Below, piece by piece: positions 35,795 to 45,233 of a DNA stretch of 64,000 bases. Every line of letters begins with the position of its first letter. Positions within the stretch are counted from its first letter, which is position 1. A program made the translations under genes and the position numbers. This stretch comes from Gordonia malaquae NBRC 108250 (GTDB taxonomy: Bacteria; Actinomycetota; Actinomycetes; Mycobacteriales; Mycobacteriaceae): contig NZ_BAOP01000013.1 in assembly GCF_000344135.1 (NCBI RefSeq), positions 1-64,000 on the forward strand, read 5' to 3'. The notes beneath the pieces are model-generated. The model did not search any database. It had not been told where the DNA came from and saw only the letters and a list, made by a program, of their open reading frames with translations.

Positions 35795-37350
35795 CCGATG
35801 GTCGACTCCTGGTCGGCGGGCGGCGTGTAGATCCGTGGACTCAGCTCCAACGCGTAGAAGCCGCCGTCGGCGCACGTCGTCCACACCTGCTGGCCGTGGA
35901 ACTCCGGAGGCGAGAAGCACCAGTCGGTCGACATGTCGCCGCCGACGACCATGCCCGAGCGTGGGCCCAGCGCATCGTTGAGCTTCACTTTGCCGTTGAC
36001 GATGGACATTCCGAGGCTGAGGAACTCGATGGCGGGCACCCCGATGATCGAACCGAGGACGTGCGGCGAATTCGGCAGGTCGGCGATCGTCGCGTTCTTC
36101 TGGGCGGGCGGGTTGTAGTAGCCGATCTCAGAGATCTTCTTCAGATCTCTGATGTCGAAGACTCTGATGCCCGACGACTCCCACGAGCAGGCGAGGGTCG
36201 TCGGCTCGTTCGGCCGGTCGACCGCGCAGTAGTGCGGGTTCGACGAGAACAGGCTGCCGCCCATCGAGGAGCGGAGATTGGTGTCGAGGTTCTCCGGAAG
36301 GTTGACCTCGAGTCTGATCTGCGCGACGTACTTCGGGCTGTTCACCTTCGTCACATCGAACACCTTGACGCCGCCGGAGCCGCCCTCATCGGCGGTGATG
36401 ATGTGCGGACGGTCGCCGATCATCACCGGAATCGAGTGCTGATTGAGCTGCCCGTCCGGCCACAGGTACGCGGCGAGGTGCCTGACCTGCGGGAACCGAG
36501 CGCGCCGCTGAACCGAGCTGATGTCGAGGACGGTGATCCCGGCCATGTTCGACAGGTACATGCGGTTGCCGTCGGGGGAGATGCCGAATCCGTGTCCGAG
36601 GAAACTGTGCAGACCCTGCCAGATCACACGCGGCGACCGCGGGTTCGAGATGTCGATGGCGCTGAGGTGACCGGGGAAGACGCCAGACGCCCAGTACGTC
36701 CTGCCGTCCGGCGAGAATCCGCCCTCGTGCGAGGTGAACGGAAGCGGCGTGGCGGTTCCGGGACCGGAGTTGAGGAGCTTCGGGTGCTCGCAGTCGGAGA
36801 TGTCGTACACAGCGAAGAATCCGCCGCCCCACAGGAGCGGGACCGCCGTCGCCGCGAGGAGCTTGCGCTTCCGGTTGACCTTCAACGTCTCCCACGTGCC
36901 GCCGCGCATGGCGGGTGACGTCAGCGATCCGACGACCTTCGGGTTCGCCGGGTCGGCGACGTTCACCACCTGCACGCCGGGCTGCCGGACGAGGTTGTTG
37001 CCGGGGAACAGACTGCCGGTGTAGCTGCAGTGGTCGTAGGTGGCCGACACGATGCCGCCGCCGGCGCCGCGGACCCCGCCGACCTTCGTGACGTTGCAGC
37101 GGTAGCCGAGACGTGACCGGCCTGAGTTCCGGTCCTCTGCGCTCACCAGGCCCTGCATCCCCTTCTCGGGAAGGGACCCCGGACCGCAGTCCGCGCGGTC
37201 GACGGCGACATCGGAGATGTCGGGGAACAAGTGATTGGCAGCGTCGGCGGGTGGCGCGGAGATCATCGAGCCGATGAGGGCCAGAATCACTGCGAGTGTG
37301 ATCGGCGCGAACCGTGTCCGCGCCCGTCTCCGAGCATGATCGATCCGCAT
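35791..37350 (-). CDS. secreted LVIVD-repeat beta-propeller protein
   Basis: The 519-residue protein has a signal peptide (TLAVILALIGSMISAPPADA) and repeated LVIVD-type units (VQVVNVADPANPKVV, FAVYDISDCEHPKLL, SAIDISNPRSPRVI, ITVLDISSV, VKVFDVTKVNSPKYV, IRVFDIRDLKKISEI), which build a beta-propeller outside the cell. Ligand and enzyme activity are unknown. The ATG at 37350 gives a proper signal peptide; a GTG three codons upstream is possible, and the frame beyond it is antisense to the clpC leader. It heads a run of three exported proteins. Confidence 0.85.
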   Translation of the reverse strand: MRIDHARRRARTRFAPITLAVILALIGSMISAPPADAANHLFPDISDVAVDRADCGPGSLPEKGMQGLVSAEDRNSGRSRLGYRCNVTKVGGVRGAGGGIVSATYDHCSYTGSLFPGNNLVRQPGVQVVNVADPANPKVVGSLTSPAMRGGTWETLKVNRKRKLLAATAVPLLWGGGFFAVYDISDCEHPKLLNSGPGTATPLPFTSHEGGFSPDGRTYWASGVFPGHLSAIDISNPRSPRVIWQGLHSFLGHGFGISPDGNRMYLSNMAGITVLDISSVQRRARFPQVRHLAAYLWPDGQLNQHSIPVMIGDRPHIITADEGGSGGVKVFDVTKVNSPKYVAQIRLEVNLPENLDTNLRSSMGGSLFSSNPHYCAVDRPNEPTTLACSWESSGIRVFDIRDLKKISEIGYYNPPAQKNATIADLPNSPHVLGSIIGVPAIEFLSLGMSIVNGKVKLNDALGPRSGMVVGGDMSTDWCFSPPEFHGQQVWTTCADGGFYALELSPRIYTPPADQESTIG

Positions 37351-37671
37351 TCCGTCCACCCCGTCTGAGAAGTCGTGATCGTCTCGGACGCTAACACTCT
37401 CGACCTGCACTCTGTGGCCCGTTCGGGCCAATTCGAGGGATCCGATGCCCGCCTTGAGCGTCGTTCGCTCACGGCGTACACAGTCGGGAACATCGTGCCT
37501 GCGTGCGACGTTGTCAACCTCAGACCCCCATCGCGGGCCTTGGCATCCGCCAGGGGCATCCGTAATGCAGGCACAGTTCGGCCAGAGCACTAGAGTGAAG
37601 GCAGGGCTGGTCGTATCTACAGCCACGGCTGACGTGGCAGCGACCGGGGCGCAAGCAATCGAGGGAGAACA
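37351..37671 (+). other. 321-bp intergenic region between the divergent LVIVD gene and clpC
   Basis: No convincing gene is present. The stretch should hold both divergent promoters. On the clpC side it holds a ClgR-box-like sequence (37462-37479), a possible -10 TAGAGT at 37590-37595 and the ribosome binding site GGGAG at 37663-37667. Confidence 0.6.
37462..37479 (+). promoter_or_regulatory. candidate ClgR box upstream of clpC
   Basis: CGTTCGCTCACGGCGTAC fits the ClgR consensus recalled from Corynebacterium (WNNWCGCYNANRGCGWWS) at all specified positions but the first. ClgR activates clp genes in corynebacteria and mycobacteria. The box is 192 bp before the clpC ATG. Confidence 0.5.
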
Positions 37672-40218
37672 ATGTTCGAACGGTTCACCGACCGCGCACG
37701 CCGGGTTGTCGTCCTGGCGCAGGAAGAAGCGCGGATGCTCAACCACAACTACATCGGCACGGAGCACATCCTGCTGGGCCTCATCCACGAGGGTGAAGGC
37801 GTGGCGGCGAAGGCTCTCGAGTCGCTCGGCATCTCGCTCGAGGCCGTCCGTAGTCAGGTCGAGGAGATCATCGGCCAGGGCCAGCAGGCTCCGTCCGGGC
37901 ACATCCCGTTCACGCCGCGTGCGAAGAAGGTCCTCGAGCTCAGCCTCCGCGAGGCGCTGCAGCTCGGTCACAACTACATCGGCACCGAGCACATCCTGCT
38001 CGGCCTGATCCGCGAGGGCGAGGGCGTCGCCGCCCAGGTCCTCGTGAAGCTGGGCGCCGACCTCAATCGGGTCCGCCAGCAGGTCATTCAGCTGCTGTCC
38101 GGCTACCAGGGCAAGGAGCCGGAGACGGCAGGCACCGGCGGCCGCTCCAACGACTCCGGCACCCCGTCGACGTCACTCGTGCTCGACCAGTTCGGTCGCA
38201 ACCTGACCACAGCGGCGTCCGAGGGCAAGCTCGACCCGGTGATCGGCCGTGAGAAGGAAGTCGAGCGGATCATGCAGGTCCTCTCGCGCCGCACCAAGAA
38301 CAACCCGGTCCTCATCGGCGAGCCCGGCGTCGGCAAGACCGCCGTCGTCGAAGGCCTCGCGCAGGCCATCGTCTCTGGCAATGTCCCCGAGACGCTGAAG
38401 GACAAGCAGCTGTACACCCTCGACCTGGGTTCCCTGGTCGCGGGCAGCCGCTACCGCGGTGACTTCGAGGAACGCCTCAAGAAGGTCCTCAAGGAGATCA
38501 ACACCCGCGGCGACATCATCCTGTTCATCGACGAGCTGCACCAGCTCGTCGGCGCAGGTGCCGCCGAGGGCGCGATCGACGCTGCCAGCATCCTGAAGCC
38601 GAAGTTGGCCCGCGGTGAGCTGCAGACCATCGGCGCCACGACACTCGACGAGTACCGCAAGTACATCGAGAAGGACGCCGCGCTGGAACGACGTTTCCAG
38701 CCGGTCCAGGTCGGTGAGCCGTCGGTGGAGCACACCATCGAGATCCTCAAGGGTCTGCGCGACCGCTACGAACAGCACCACAAGGTGTCCATCACCGACG
38801 GTGCGCTCGCGGCTGCCGCGTCGCTGGCCGACCGCTACATCAACGACCGCTTCCTTCCGGACAAGGCGATCGACCTCATCGACGAGGCCGGTGCCCGCAT
38901 GCGCATTCGTCGTATGACCGCTCCGCCAGACCTCCGCGAGTTCGACGATCGCATCGCCGACGCCCGCAAGGAGAAGGAGTCCGCGATCGACGCGCAGGAC
39001 TTCGAGAAGGCGGCGAGCCTCCGCGACAAGGAGAAGAAGCTGGTCTCCGAGCGCGCTGAGCGCGAGAAGCAGTGGCGTGCAGGCGACCTCGACATCGTCT
39101 CCGAGGTCGACGACGAGCAGATCGCCGAGGTCCTCGGCAACTGGACCGGGATCCCCGTCTTCAAGCTCACCGAGGAGGAGACCAAGCGTCTGCTCCGCAT
39201 GGAGGACGAACTGCACAAGCGGATCATCGGCCAGGAGGACGCGGTCAAGGCCGTCTCGAAGGCGATCCGTCGTACCCGTGCGGGTCTGAAGGACCCGAAG
39301 CGTCCGTCGGGCTCGTTCATCTTCGCCGGTCCGTCCGGCGTCGGTAAGACGGAGCTGTCGAAGGCGCTCGCGAACTTCCTGTTCGGCGAGGACGACGCGC
39401 TCATCCAGATCGACATGGGCGAGTTCCACGACCGCTTCACCGCGTCGCGTCTCTTCGGTGCGCCTCCCGGCTACGTCGGTTACGACGAGGGCGGCCAGCT
39501 CACCGAAAAGGTTCGTCGCAAGCCGTTCTCCGTCGTCCTGTTCGACGAGATCGAGAAGGCGCACCCGGAGATCTACAACACGCTGCTGCAGGTGTTGGAG
39601 GATGGCCGCCTCACCGATGGCCAGGGGCGCACGGTCGACTTCAAGAACACCGTTCTGATCTTCACGTCCAACCTGGGCACGTCCGACATCTCCAAGGCTG
39701 TCGGCATGGGCTTCAGCAAGGACGACGGTCGCGGATCGAATTACGACCGGATGAAGCAGAAGGTCAACGACGAGCTGAAGAAGCACTTCCGCCCCGAGTT
39801 CCTGAACCGCATCGACGATGTCATCGTGTTCCACCAGCTCAAGCAGGACGAGATCCTGGAGATGGTCGACCTCATGATCGGTCGTGTCGAGAAGCAGCTC
39901 AAGAACAAGGACATGGAGATCGAGCTGACCGAGAAGGCGAAGAACCTGCTCGCCAAGCGCGGTTTCGATCCGGTGCTCGGTGCTCGTCCGCTGCGTCGCA
40001 CCATCCAGCGCGAGATCGAGGACCAGCTGTCCGAGAAGATCCTCTTCGAGGAGATCAAGGGCGGCCAGATCATCCTCGTGGACGTCGAGGGCTGGGACGG
40101 CGAAGGCGACGGCGAAGACGCGCACTTCACCTTCACCGGTTCGGAGCGTCCGCGGAACATCCCCGATGACGCTGTGGAACTGACCAAGACTGCAGGTTCG
40201 GGCGACGACGTGGCCTGA
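37672..40218 (+). CDS. clpC: ATP-dependent Clp protease ATPase subunit ClpC
   Basis: The 848-residue AAA+ unfoldase feeds substrates to ClpP. It starts [20 protein letters not shown] and has two Clp-N repeats (~1-145, each with [13 protein letters not shown]), AAA domain 1 (Walker [10 protein letters not shown], ~residue 213), the UVR-containing middle domain ([15 protein letters not shown], ~435-470), AAA domain 2 (Walker [10 protein letters not shown], ~556) and the ClpC D2 domain. All ATPase motifs are intact; length equals mycobacterial ClpC1. A ClgR-like box lies upstream and a strong terminator downstream. Confidence 0.98.
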   Translation: MFERFTDRARRVVVLAQEEARMLNHNYIGTEHILLGLIHEGEGVAAKALESLGISLEAVRSQVEEIIGQGQQAPSGHIPFTPRAKKVLELSLREALQLGHNYIGTEHILLGLIREGEGVAAQVLVKLGADLNRVRQQVIQLLSGYQGKEPETAGTGGRSNDSGTPSTSLVLDQFGRNLTTAASEGKLDPVIGREKEVERIMQVLSRRTKNNPVLIGEPGVGKTAVVEGLAQAIVSGNVPETLKDKQLYTLDLGSLVAGSRYRGDFEERLKKVLKEINTRGDIILFIDELHQLVGAGAAEGAIDAASILKPKLARGELQTIGATTLDEYRKYIEKDAALERRFQPVQVGEPSVEHTIEILKGLRDRYEQHHKVSITDGALAAAASLADRYINDRFLPDKAIDLIDEAGARMRIRRMTAPPDLREFDDRIADARKEKESAIDAQDFEKAASLRDKEKKLVSERAEREKQWRAGDLDIVSEVDDEQIAEVLGNWTGIPVFKLTEEETKRLLRMEDELHKRIIGQEDAVKAVSKAIRRTRAGLKDPKRPSGSFIFAGPSGVGKTELSKALANFLFGEDDALIQIDMGEFHDRFTASRLFGAPPGYVGYDEGGQLTEKVRRKPFSVVLFDEIEKAHPEIYNTLLQVLEDGRLTDGQGRTVDFKNTVLIFTSNLGTSDISKAVGMGFSKDDGRGSNYDRMKQKVNDELKKHFRPEFLNRIDDVIVFHQLKQDEILEMVDLMIGRVEKQLKNKDMEIELTEKAKNLLAKRGFDPVLGARPLRRTIQREIEDQLSEKILFEEIKGGQIILVDVEGWDGEGDGEDAHFTFTGSERPRNIPDDAVELTKTAGSGDDVA

Positions 40219-40238
40219 TCTGCAATAGATCCAGCAGT

Positions 40239-40273
40239 ACGGCGGCCGGTGGGACACTCCCACCGGCCGTCGT
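40239..40273 (+). terminator. hairpin after clpC
   Basis: Arms of 15 nt (ACGGCGGCCGGTGGG) pair with one mismatch around a 5-nt loop, 20 bp after the stop. Confidence 0.8.
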
Positions 40274-40396
40274 CGTGTGTCGCGGTCGTGTGAACGAATG
40301 ACCTCGTTCGAGCGGGAGTGGCAGGCGTCTCCTAGAGTGAAGGGTCAGCGCACCCCTGCCGGGGTGCATGACCCATCACTACGTCGGGGAGATTTC

Positions 40397-41371
40397 ATGA
40401 CCTACGGTCCGCCCAACCCGCAATATCCTTCGGGTCCGAATCCGCAGCAGCCTGGACCTCCGCCCTTCGGAGCTGCACCAGCGAAGGCTTCGGCGGCCCA
40501 GGCGATCCTTGCGCCGACCGCCGCACCGAATCAGAAGAGTCTTATCATCGGTGCAGTGACAGCCGTGGTCGGACTGCTCATCATTGTGTGCAGCTTCTTG
40601 AACTGGTTGTCGTTGACCGCGTCGTTCTCGGAGTCAATCCCAGGTGCCGGTGAAATGTCGATGAAGGTCGAGATGTCGATAAATGGTGTCGGCAGCCATT
40701 CGGCCAGCATCGACATGAATCTTCCCGACAGCATCCCGAGTTCGACCAAGGACCAGATCGAGGCGAACGCCGCGAAGGAGTTCGACTCGGAGTCCCAGGA
40801 TGGCGACGGGCCCGGATCACCGGCTGTGTGGACGATCATCTTCGGAGTACTCCTCGTGATCGGTGGCGCAATGATCGCTGTCCGGCGGTTCCCCGGCATC
40901 GGCGCGGTCGTGGTGGCTGTGGCAGGTCTGGCATCGACGATTGCGGCGATCGTGTTTGTCGCGGACCCACTGGGCGCCTTCGGCGGGAACATGGGCGACA
41001 TGGAGGGCGGAACCGCCGATACGAGCGCAGGCTACGGCCTGTGGCTGACATTGATCTTGTCGTTCGTTGCTCTCGTCGGTGGCGCGCTGGCAGTGCTGAT
41101 GACGGTTGCGCCCGAGAAACTGGGTGGATCGCGCGCTGGTGCTCTACCTGCCGGACCTACCGTGCCCGGTGGTGCTCCTGGCTTCGCGCCGGGCACGGCC
41201 AACTACGGCCAGCAGCCTGCACAGCCGAATTACGGTCAGCAGCCGCCGGCCGCGCCGAACTACGGGCAGCAGCAGGGCGGCTTCCCGCCTGTGCCGCCGC
41301 AGGGCGCTCCGGGGCAGCAGTACCCGGGACAGCAGCCGCCGCAGGGCTACGGCCCGCCGCCGCAGCACTGA
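40397..41371 (+). CDS. 4-TM protein with Pro/Gly/Gln-rich tails, paralogue 1
   Basis: The 324-residue protein has a Pro-rich N-terminus, a membrane helix (~52-74), an extracytoplasmic loop of ~70 residues, three more helices (~137-157, 165-187, 212-235) and a low-complexity tail of NYGQQ and PPQG units. GGGGAG at 40386-40391 sets the ATG. The tail is reminiscent of actinobacterial proteins of unknown function at the cell pole or envelope, but I cannot assign one. The next gene is a diverged tandem copy. A -10-like TAGAGT lies at 40334. Confidence 0.8.
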   Translation: MTYGPPNPQYPSGPNPQQPGPPPFGAAPAKASAAQAILAPTAAPNQKSLIIGAVTAVVGLLIIVCSFLNWLSLTASFSESIPGAGEMSMKVEMSINGVGSHSASIDMNLPDSIPSSTKDQIEANAAKEFDSESQDGDGPGSPAVWTIIFGVLLVIGGAMIAVRRFPGIGAVVVAVAGLASTIAAIVFVADPLGAFGGNMGDMEGGTADTSAGYGLWLTLILSFVALVGGALAVLMTVAPEKLGGSRAGALPAGPTVPGGAPGFAPGTANYGQQPAQPNYGQQPPAAPNYGQQQGGFPPVPPQGAPGQQYPGQQPPQGYGPPPQH

Positions 41372-41383
41372 CGTCATCTCCCA

Positions 41384-41418
41384 GAGGAGGGTCCGACCGT
41401 ATCGGTCGGGCCCTCTTC
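41384..41418 (+). terminator. hairpin after paralogue 1
   Basis: Arms of 16 nt (GAGGAGGGTCCGACCG) pair with two wobble-type mismatches around a 3-nt loop and start 12 bp after the stop. Confidence 0.7.
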
Positions 41419-41563
41419 GCTCATTCCGACGCAGGGTCGTCTGATGAGATGAACTACATTGAGAATGGCGTCAATGTCCGATCCGCGGTGGTGGACGCCT
41501 ACACTCAGGTGCCATTGGGTCGAGTGAAGGACTCCGGCCGACGAGGTGCCCCAGGGGAGAACG

Positions 41564-42487
41564 ATGATGTACGGACAGCCGGTCGGGGCGTACCCGTATC
41601 CGCCGCGACGGCCGGGACGAGGCAGCCTGCTCACCGCGTCAACGGCGCAGCACCCGCAGAAGTTGTTCATTGTGGGGATCGTGCTCGCTGTCGTTTCCGT
41701 GGTGATGGTCGTGTTCAGCTGCTTGTCGTGGACGGTCTCAGAGGTGGAACTGAAGAGTGCGGATGTGACCGTATCCACGTCACATTCAGGTCTGGGCGGC
41801 ATCTCGAAATCGGTGTCCGGAGACGACACCGACTACTTCTCGCGCCGCGACCTGCGCGACGCCGAGCGTGAGCAAGAGCAAGACACAGATGCGCCGGGCG
41901 CCTGGACGATCGTTTTCGGCATCGTTCTCGGTCTGGCCGCGACAGCTCTTGTCGCGCGAAGGTTTCAACCGATGGCTGCGTTCGTCGCAGTGCTCGTAGG
42001 GTTTGCATCCTTCATTACCGCCACAGTGTTCTTCTCCGACCCGGTATCGGCGGTGTTCGAGAGTTGGGTGGACACGTCCGACGCGGGTGCGTACTTCGAC
42101 CGCGCGTACGGCATCTGGTTCGTGTTCCTCGGCAGTATCGTCGCGCTCCTGGCCGGTGTGGCGGCACTGGCGTTGGTCCTGCTTCCGGAGAAGTTCCGTC
42201 CCGAGGCCCCGCGCGGCTTCCACGGGCCGCTTCCGACCCAGTTCGGAATGCAGCAGCCGTTCCCGACTGCTCCGCACCCTGCGCAGCGATACCAGCCGGG
42301 TGGGCCTCCGCAGTACGGCCAGGTGCCTGCGTCCGGTCCCGCGCCTCACAACCAACCGCAGATGCAGGGCTGGCAGCCGATGCCTCCGCCGCCGCAGCCG
42401 AGGCCAGTTCAGCAGCCGGGAGACTACGAGCAGACGCAGGCCGGCGTTCGGCCGCCGCAGGGTTACGGCTACGGGCAGGGGCGGTAA
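41564..42487 (+). CDS. 4-TM protein with Pro/Gln-rich tail, paralogue 2
   Basis: The 307-residue product repeats the layout of the preceding gene: Pro-rich N-terminus, helix (~28-50), charged extracytoplasmic loop containing YFSRRDLRDAEREQEQDTD, the shared DAPGAWTIVFGIVLGLA block, two further helices, the LPEKFRPEAPRGF turn and a Pro/Gln/Gly-rich tail ending QGYGYGQGR. PAVWTIIFGVLLVI in paralogue 1 aligns with AWTIVFGIVLGLA here, which supports duplication. GGGGAG at 41554 precedes two ATGs (41564, 41567), and either may be used. Confidence 0.78.
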   Translation: MMYGQPVGAYPYPPRRPGRGSLLTASTAQHPQKLFIVGIVLAVVSVVMVVFSCLSWTVSEVELKSADVTVSTSHSGLGGISKSVSGDDTDYFSRRDLRDAEREQEQDTDAPGAWTIVFGIVLGLAATALVARRFQPMAAFVAVLVGFASFITATVFFSDPVSAVFESWVDTSDAGAYFDRAYGIWFVFLGSIVALLAGVAALALVLLPEKFRPEAPRGFHGPLPTQFGMQQPFPTAPHPAQRYQPGGPPQYGQVPASGPAPHNQPQMQGWQPMPPPPQPRPVQQPGDYEQTQAGVRPPQGYGYGQGR

Positions 42488-42590
42488 CAGTCATCGTGCG
42501 GGACGGCTGCGTTGATACGCGGCAAACATCACACGCTCGGTCGTGTCGACGTTCGGCAACTTCACAGGTTCTCATGGGAAACTAGCCGTC

Positions 42591-43502
42591 ATGCCCTCGT
42601 CTCGATTCCAACTGTCGCGCGTCATGATCGTCATCATTGCGATGGCGCTTGTGGCGGGTCTCGGCGTGGCGATCGCGACTTCGCGGGACGCTCACAGCGG
42701 CGCGTCGACAACACCGACGATGGCCGCTGCACACCCGAAGGCAGAGTTGCCGAAGTACGTGGCGATGGGGAGTTCGTTCGCTTCGGGGCCGTCGTCCAAC
42801 AAGCGTGGCGTGAACAACTGCGGACGCAGCGACGACAACTACCCGAGCCGTGTCGCCGAGACCATGCACTACCGGTTGATGGACGTGACCTGCGCCGGAT
42901 CGACGACGTCCGAGATCCTGGCACCGTCCAAGCGCTATCACAAGCCGGCCCAGATCAACGCCGTCACCGCAGACACCTCGCTTGTCACGATCACGAGCGG
43001 CGGCAACGATGTCGGCTACATCGGCCGGCTTGGCGTGCAGAGCTGCGTGAACCTGGCGATGTCGGGTCTGACGCCCGTGCATTGCAATGCGTCACGAATC
43101 CCCGCGCCGGCACCGACACCCGCAGACTTCGTGAAGGTGGAACAGAACCTGATCGCGATCGCGCGAGAAGTTCACAAGCGTGCACCCAAGGCGCGGATCG
43201 TGTTCGTCGACTACCTGCCTGTTGTGTCGGCTGCCGACATCGTCTGTCCTGGACTCCCGCTGGCCCCGTGGGAGGTTCTCGAGGCCAGCGTCGTGGCAGA
43301 TACGCTCGCCGGCGCGACCGCTCGCGCTGCGCGTGCGACTGGTTCGACACTCGTCCAGGCGTCGCAAGCAGGCAAGGCGCACACTGTCTGCTCGCCCGAG
43401 CCGTGGCTGCAGGGCTTCCCTGGCCGCCCGCCGTACCATCCGACAACCGCAGGCAAGGCCGGAGTCGCGAAGCTTGTCGAGGACGTTCTCCGCCCGCGCT
43501 AG
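42591..43502 (+). CDS. secreted SGNH-hydrolase-family lipase/esterase
   Basis: The 303-residue protein has an N-terminal signal anchor (~8-27) and the four SGNH blocks: the Ser block AMGSSFASGP (block I), the Gly block TCAGSTTSEIL (II), the Asn block TSGGNDVGYIG (III) and YHPTTAGKAGVAK with the catalytic His (V). The four-to-six Cys pattern resembles Streptomyces-type secreted SGNH lipases. It should hydrolyse esters outside the cell. The ATG at 42591 is preferred over a GTG at 42543 because it gives a compact signal sequence. Confidence 0.86.
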   Translation: MPSSRFQLSRVMIVIIAMALVAGLGVAIATSRDAHSGASTTPTMAAAHPKAELPKYVAMGSSFASGPSSNKRGVNNCGRSDDNYPSRVAETMHYRLMDVTCAGSTTSEILAPSKRYHKPAQINAVTADTSLVTITSGGNDVGYIGRLGVQSCVNLAMSGLTPVHCNASRIPAPAPTPADFVKVEQNLIAIAREVHKRAPKARIVFVDYLPVVSAADIVCPGLPLAPWEVLEASVVADTLAGATARAARATGSTLVQASQAGKAHTVCSPEPWLQGFPGRPPYHPTTAGKAGVAKLVEDVLRPR

Positions 43503-43539
43503 TGTCACGTGTTCTCAACGCTTTTGAGCATGGCGGTGT

Positions 43540-43564
43540 CCCCGCCTGAGCAGCTCAGGCGGGG
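43540..43564. terminator. hairpin between convergent SGNH and 13E12 genes
   Basis: CCCCGCCTGAG pairs perfectly with CTCAGGCGGGG around a 3-nt loop; the right arm contains the stop codon of the 13E12 gene. Confidence 0.75.
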
Positions 43565-45063
43565 TTCCGCACCACGTCGACCCCGGGTGGGGCCGGTGGT
43601 CCCGGTGGTGGTGCCGGGATCCGGCAGGAGAGCCATTTCTCGACAGCCGATCCGGACTGGGTTGCCCGGATGGCGGGGAGGAGCTTTTCCGGCTGGAGCG
43701 AGTGGTTGACTTTCCACGGCTGGTTCGAGCCGGTGGGTCGCCATCCGACCCGGCCTTTGAACGGGCCGGAGGTGAGGATGGTGGTCTCCCATCCGCCAGG
43801 CTTGGCGGAGACACTGCGGTTATGTCCCCCGCACGCCCCGCCGAGGTGGTCGATGTCGGTGGGTCCGCCGTCTTGCCAGTCGGGCATGTGGTGGGCTTGG
43901 GTCCGTGACCACGGGGTGGTGCAGCCGGGCGCGGTGCATCCGCGGTCCCGACCGAACAGCGCCAGCCGCTGAGCCAGCGACGCCAACCGGCGGCCCCGCC
44001 CGAAGTACAGAATCTGCGACGACTGGCCTTCGAACACTTCGAGCCACGGGGTGGCGTCGGCGGCGATGTCGACAAGGTCGGTGACCGGCAGGCGCGTGCC
44101 GGTGGCGGTGACCGCAACACCTGCCCGGTTCTCGAGGTCCTCGAGCGAGGCCGTCACGACCAGGTGGGCGGGCAGTGCGACGGAGTCGCCGAGGGCACCG
44201 TTGGCGAGCAGATGGTCGAGCATCGCCTCCAACGCATCGTGATTGCGCTGCGACTGCGACCGCGTATCGCGCTCACGAGCCGCGGAAAGGGCCTCCGCGT
44301 CTGCACCGTAAGCAGCGCCGCGCGGGGATTCAGGGTCGTCGGGATTATTCATCCCGGGCTCTGCCCAGAGGGTGAGGATCGCTTCGAGCTTGGCTCGAAG
44401 CGACGGCGACAGTTGCGCCCGGATCTTGGACATGAGCCGCTTGTCTTGCGGTTGGATCGCAAATCCCCGCGTCCGGGCGCGGTCGGCATCATCGGTCAGC
44501 GACCCGTCGGGGTCCAGGTGGGCCAGTATCCGGCGACCGACCTCCCGGGTCCCCTCCGGCGTCAACTCGCGGGACAACTCGGCGAGCTCCCGCTCAGCAC
44601 GAGCCTTGTCCTCTGCCGGGATCGCGGCGGGGATCTCGTCGATCACGGCGACGATCTCACTGACGTGATCAACAGAGAGGTCGCCATCGGCCACAGCTGC
44701 TGCGGTGGCCGGCAAGGTGGGGTCGAGCTGGTCGCCCGAGTAGTTGTACATCGGGGCCAGCGCCAACGCGGCGGTTACGCGGCGCTTACTTGCACCGGCA
44801 CCGAGGCGCAGTGCGGAGGTCAGGTACTTGCCCGGAGTCTGGACGCCGGCTTTGCGGTAGGCGCCGCGGGTGGAGACCTCCGCGTACAGGCGGGCGCCGA
44901 TGCCGTCGGACCGGCGATTGGAACGCTCGAACACCTCGGACATGTGCAGCACGTCGTCGTCGGTCATCGGGGTCAGTGACACCAATGACAGCTTGGCGGC
45001 CACCGCGTCCTGCAGGCGAGCGAGTTCGAGAGGCGAATCGGGGAGATCAAAGGTGCTGGTCAT
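43555..45063 (-). CDS. 13E12-repeat family protein (DUF222 with HNH endonuclease motif)
   Basis: The 502-residue protein has an N-terminal DUF222 domain (~20-330) and a C-terminal HNH-like module (~395-445): CTAPGCTTPWSRTQAHHM, PDWQDGGPTDIDHLGG and CGGHNRSV, in which the Cys pairs bind zinc and the His-His is catalytic. These genes occur in many copies in Mycobacterium, Gordonia and Rhodococcus and behave like repetitive or homing sequences; REP13E12 copies serve as phage attachment sites in M. tuberculosis. GGGAGG precedes the ATG. The upstream 120 bp are distinctly AT-richer than the surroundings. Confidence 0.9.
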   Translation of the reverse strand: MTSTFDLPDSPLELARLQDAVAAKLSLVSLTPMTDDDVLHMSEVFERSNRRSDGIGARLYAEVSTRGAYRKAGVQTPGKYLTSALRLGAGASKRRVTAALALAPMYNYSGDQLDPTLPATAAAVADGDLSVDHVSEIVAVIDEIPAAIPAEDKARAERELAELSRELTPEGTREVGRRILAHLDPDGSLTDDADRARTRGFAIQPQDKRLMSKIRAQLSPSLRAKLEAILTLWAEPGMNNPDDPESPRGAAYGADAEALSAARERDTRSQSQRNHDALEAMLDHLLANGALGDSVALPAHLVVTASLEDLENRAGVAVTATGTRLPVTDLVDIAADATPWLEVFEGQSSQILYFGRGRRLASLAQRLALFGRDRGCTAPGCTTPWSRTQAHHMPDWQDGGPTDIDHLGGACGGHNRSVSAKPGGWETTILTSGPFKGRVGWRPTGSNQPWKVNHSLQPEKLLPAIRATQSGSAVEKWLSCRIPAPPPGPPAPPGVDVVRNPA

Positions 45064-45184
45064 GGTGTCCGCCTCCCTTCGGCGAGTCGTGGACTGTGTC
45101 CGGTTTTGCTGTTATCTCCAGTGTAGACCTAGTGTGCGACAAATCATAGTAGTCTCGCAAAATAGTTCGATCAGATGTCAAAAT

Positions 45185-45216
45185 CAACGCCCGGCGAGTA
45201 ATCTCGCCGGGCGTTG
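45185..45216 (-). terminator. hairpin after the acyltransferase gene
   Basis: A perfect 14-bp stem (CAACGCCCGGCGAG) surrounds a TAAT loop, 17 bp beyond the acyltransferase stop. Confidence 0.8.
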
Positions 45217-45233
45217 TCGTGAGGGTCGAGCTG

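Noticed and set aside
37351..37992. Longer start for the LVIVD protein
   Set aside because: It runs antisense into clpC, whereas ATG 37350 is followed directly by a signal peptide.
38173..40263. 696-codon minus-strand frame opposite clpC
   Set aside because: It is an antisense shadow; clpC is unmistakable.
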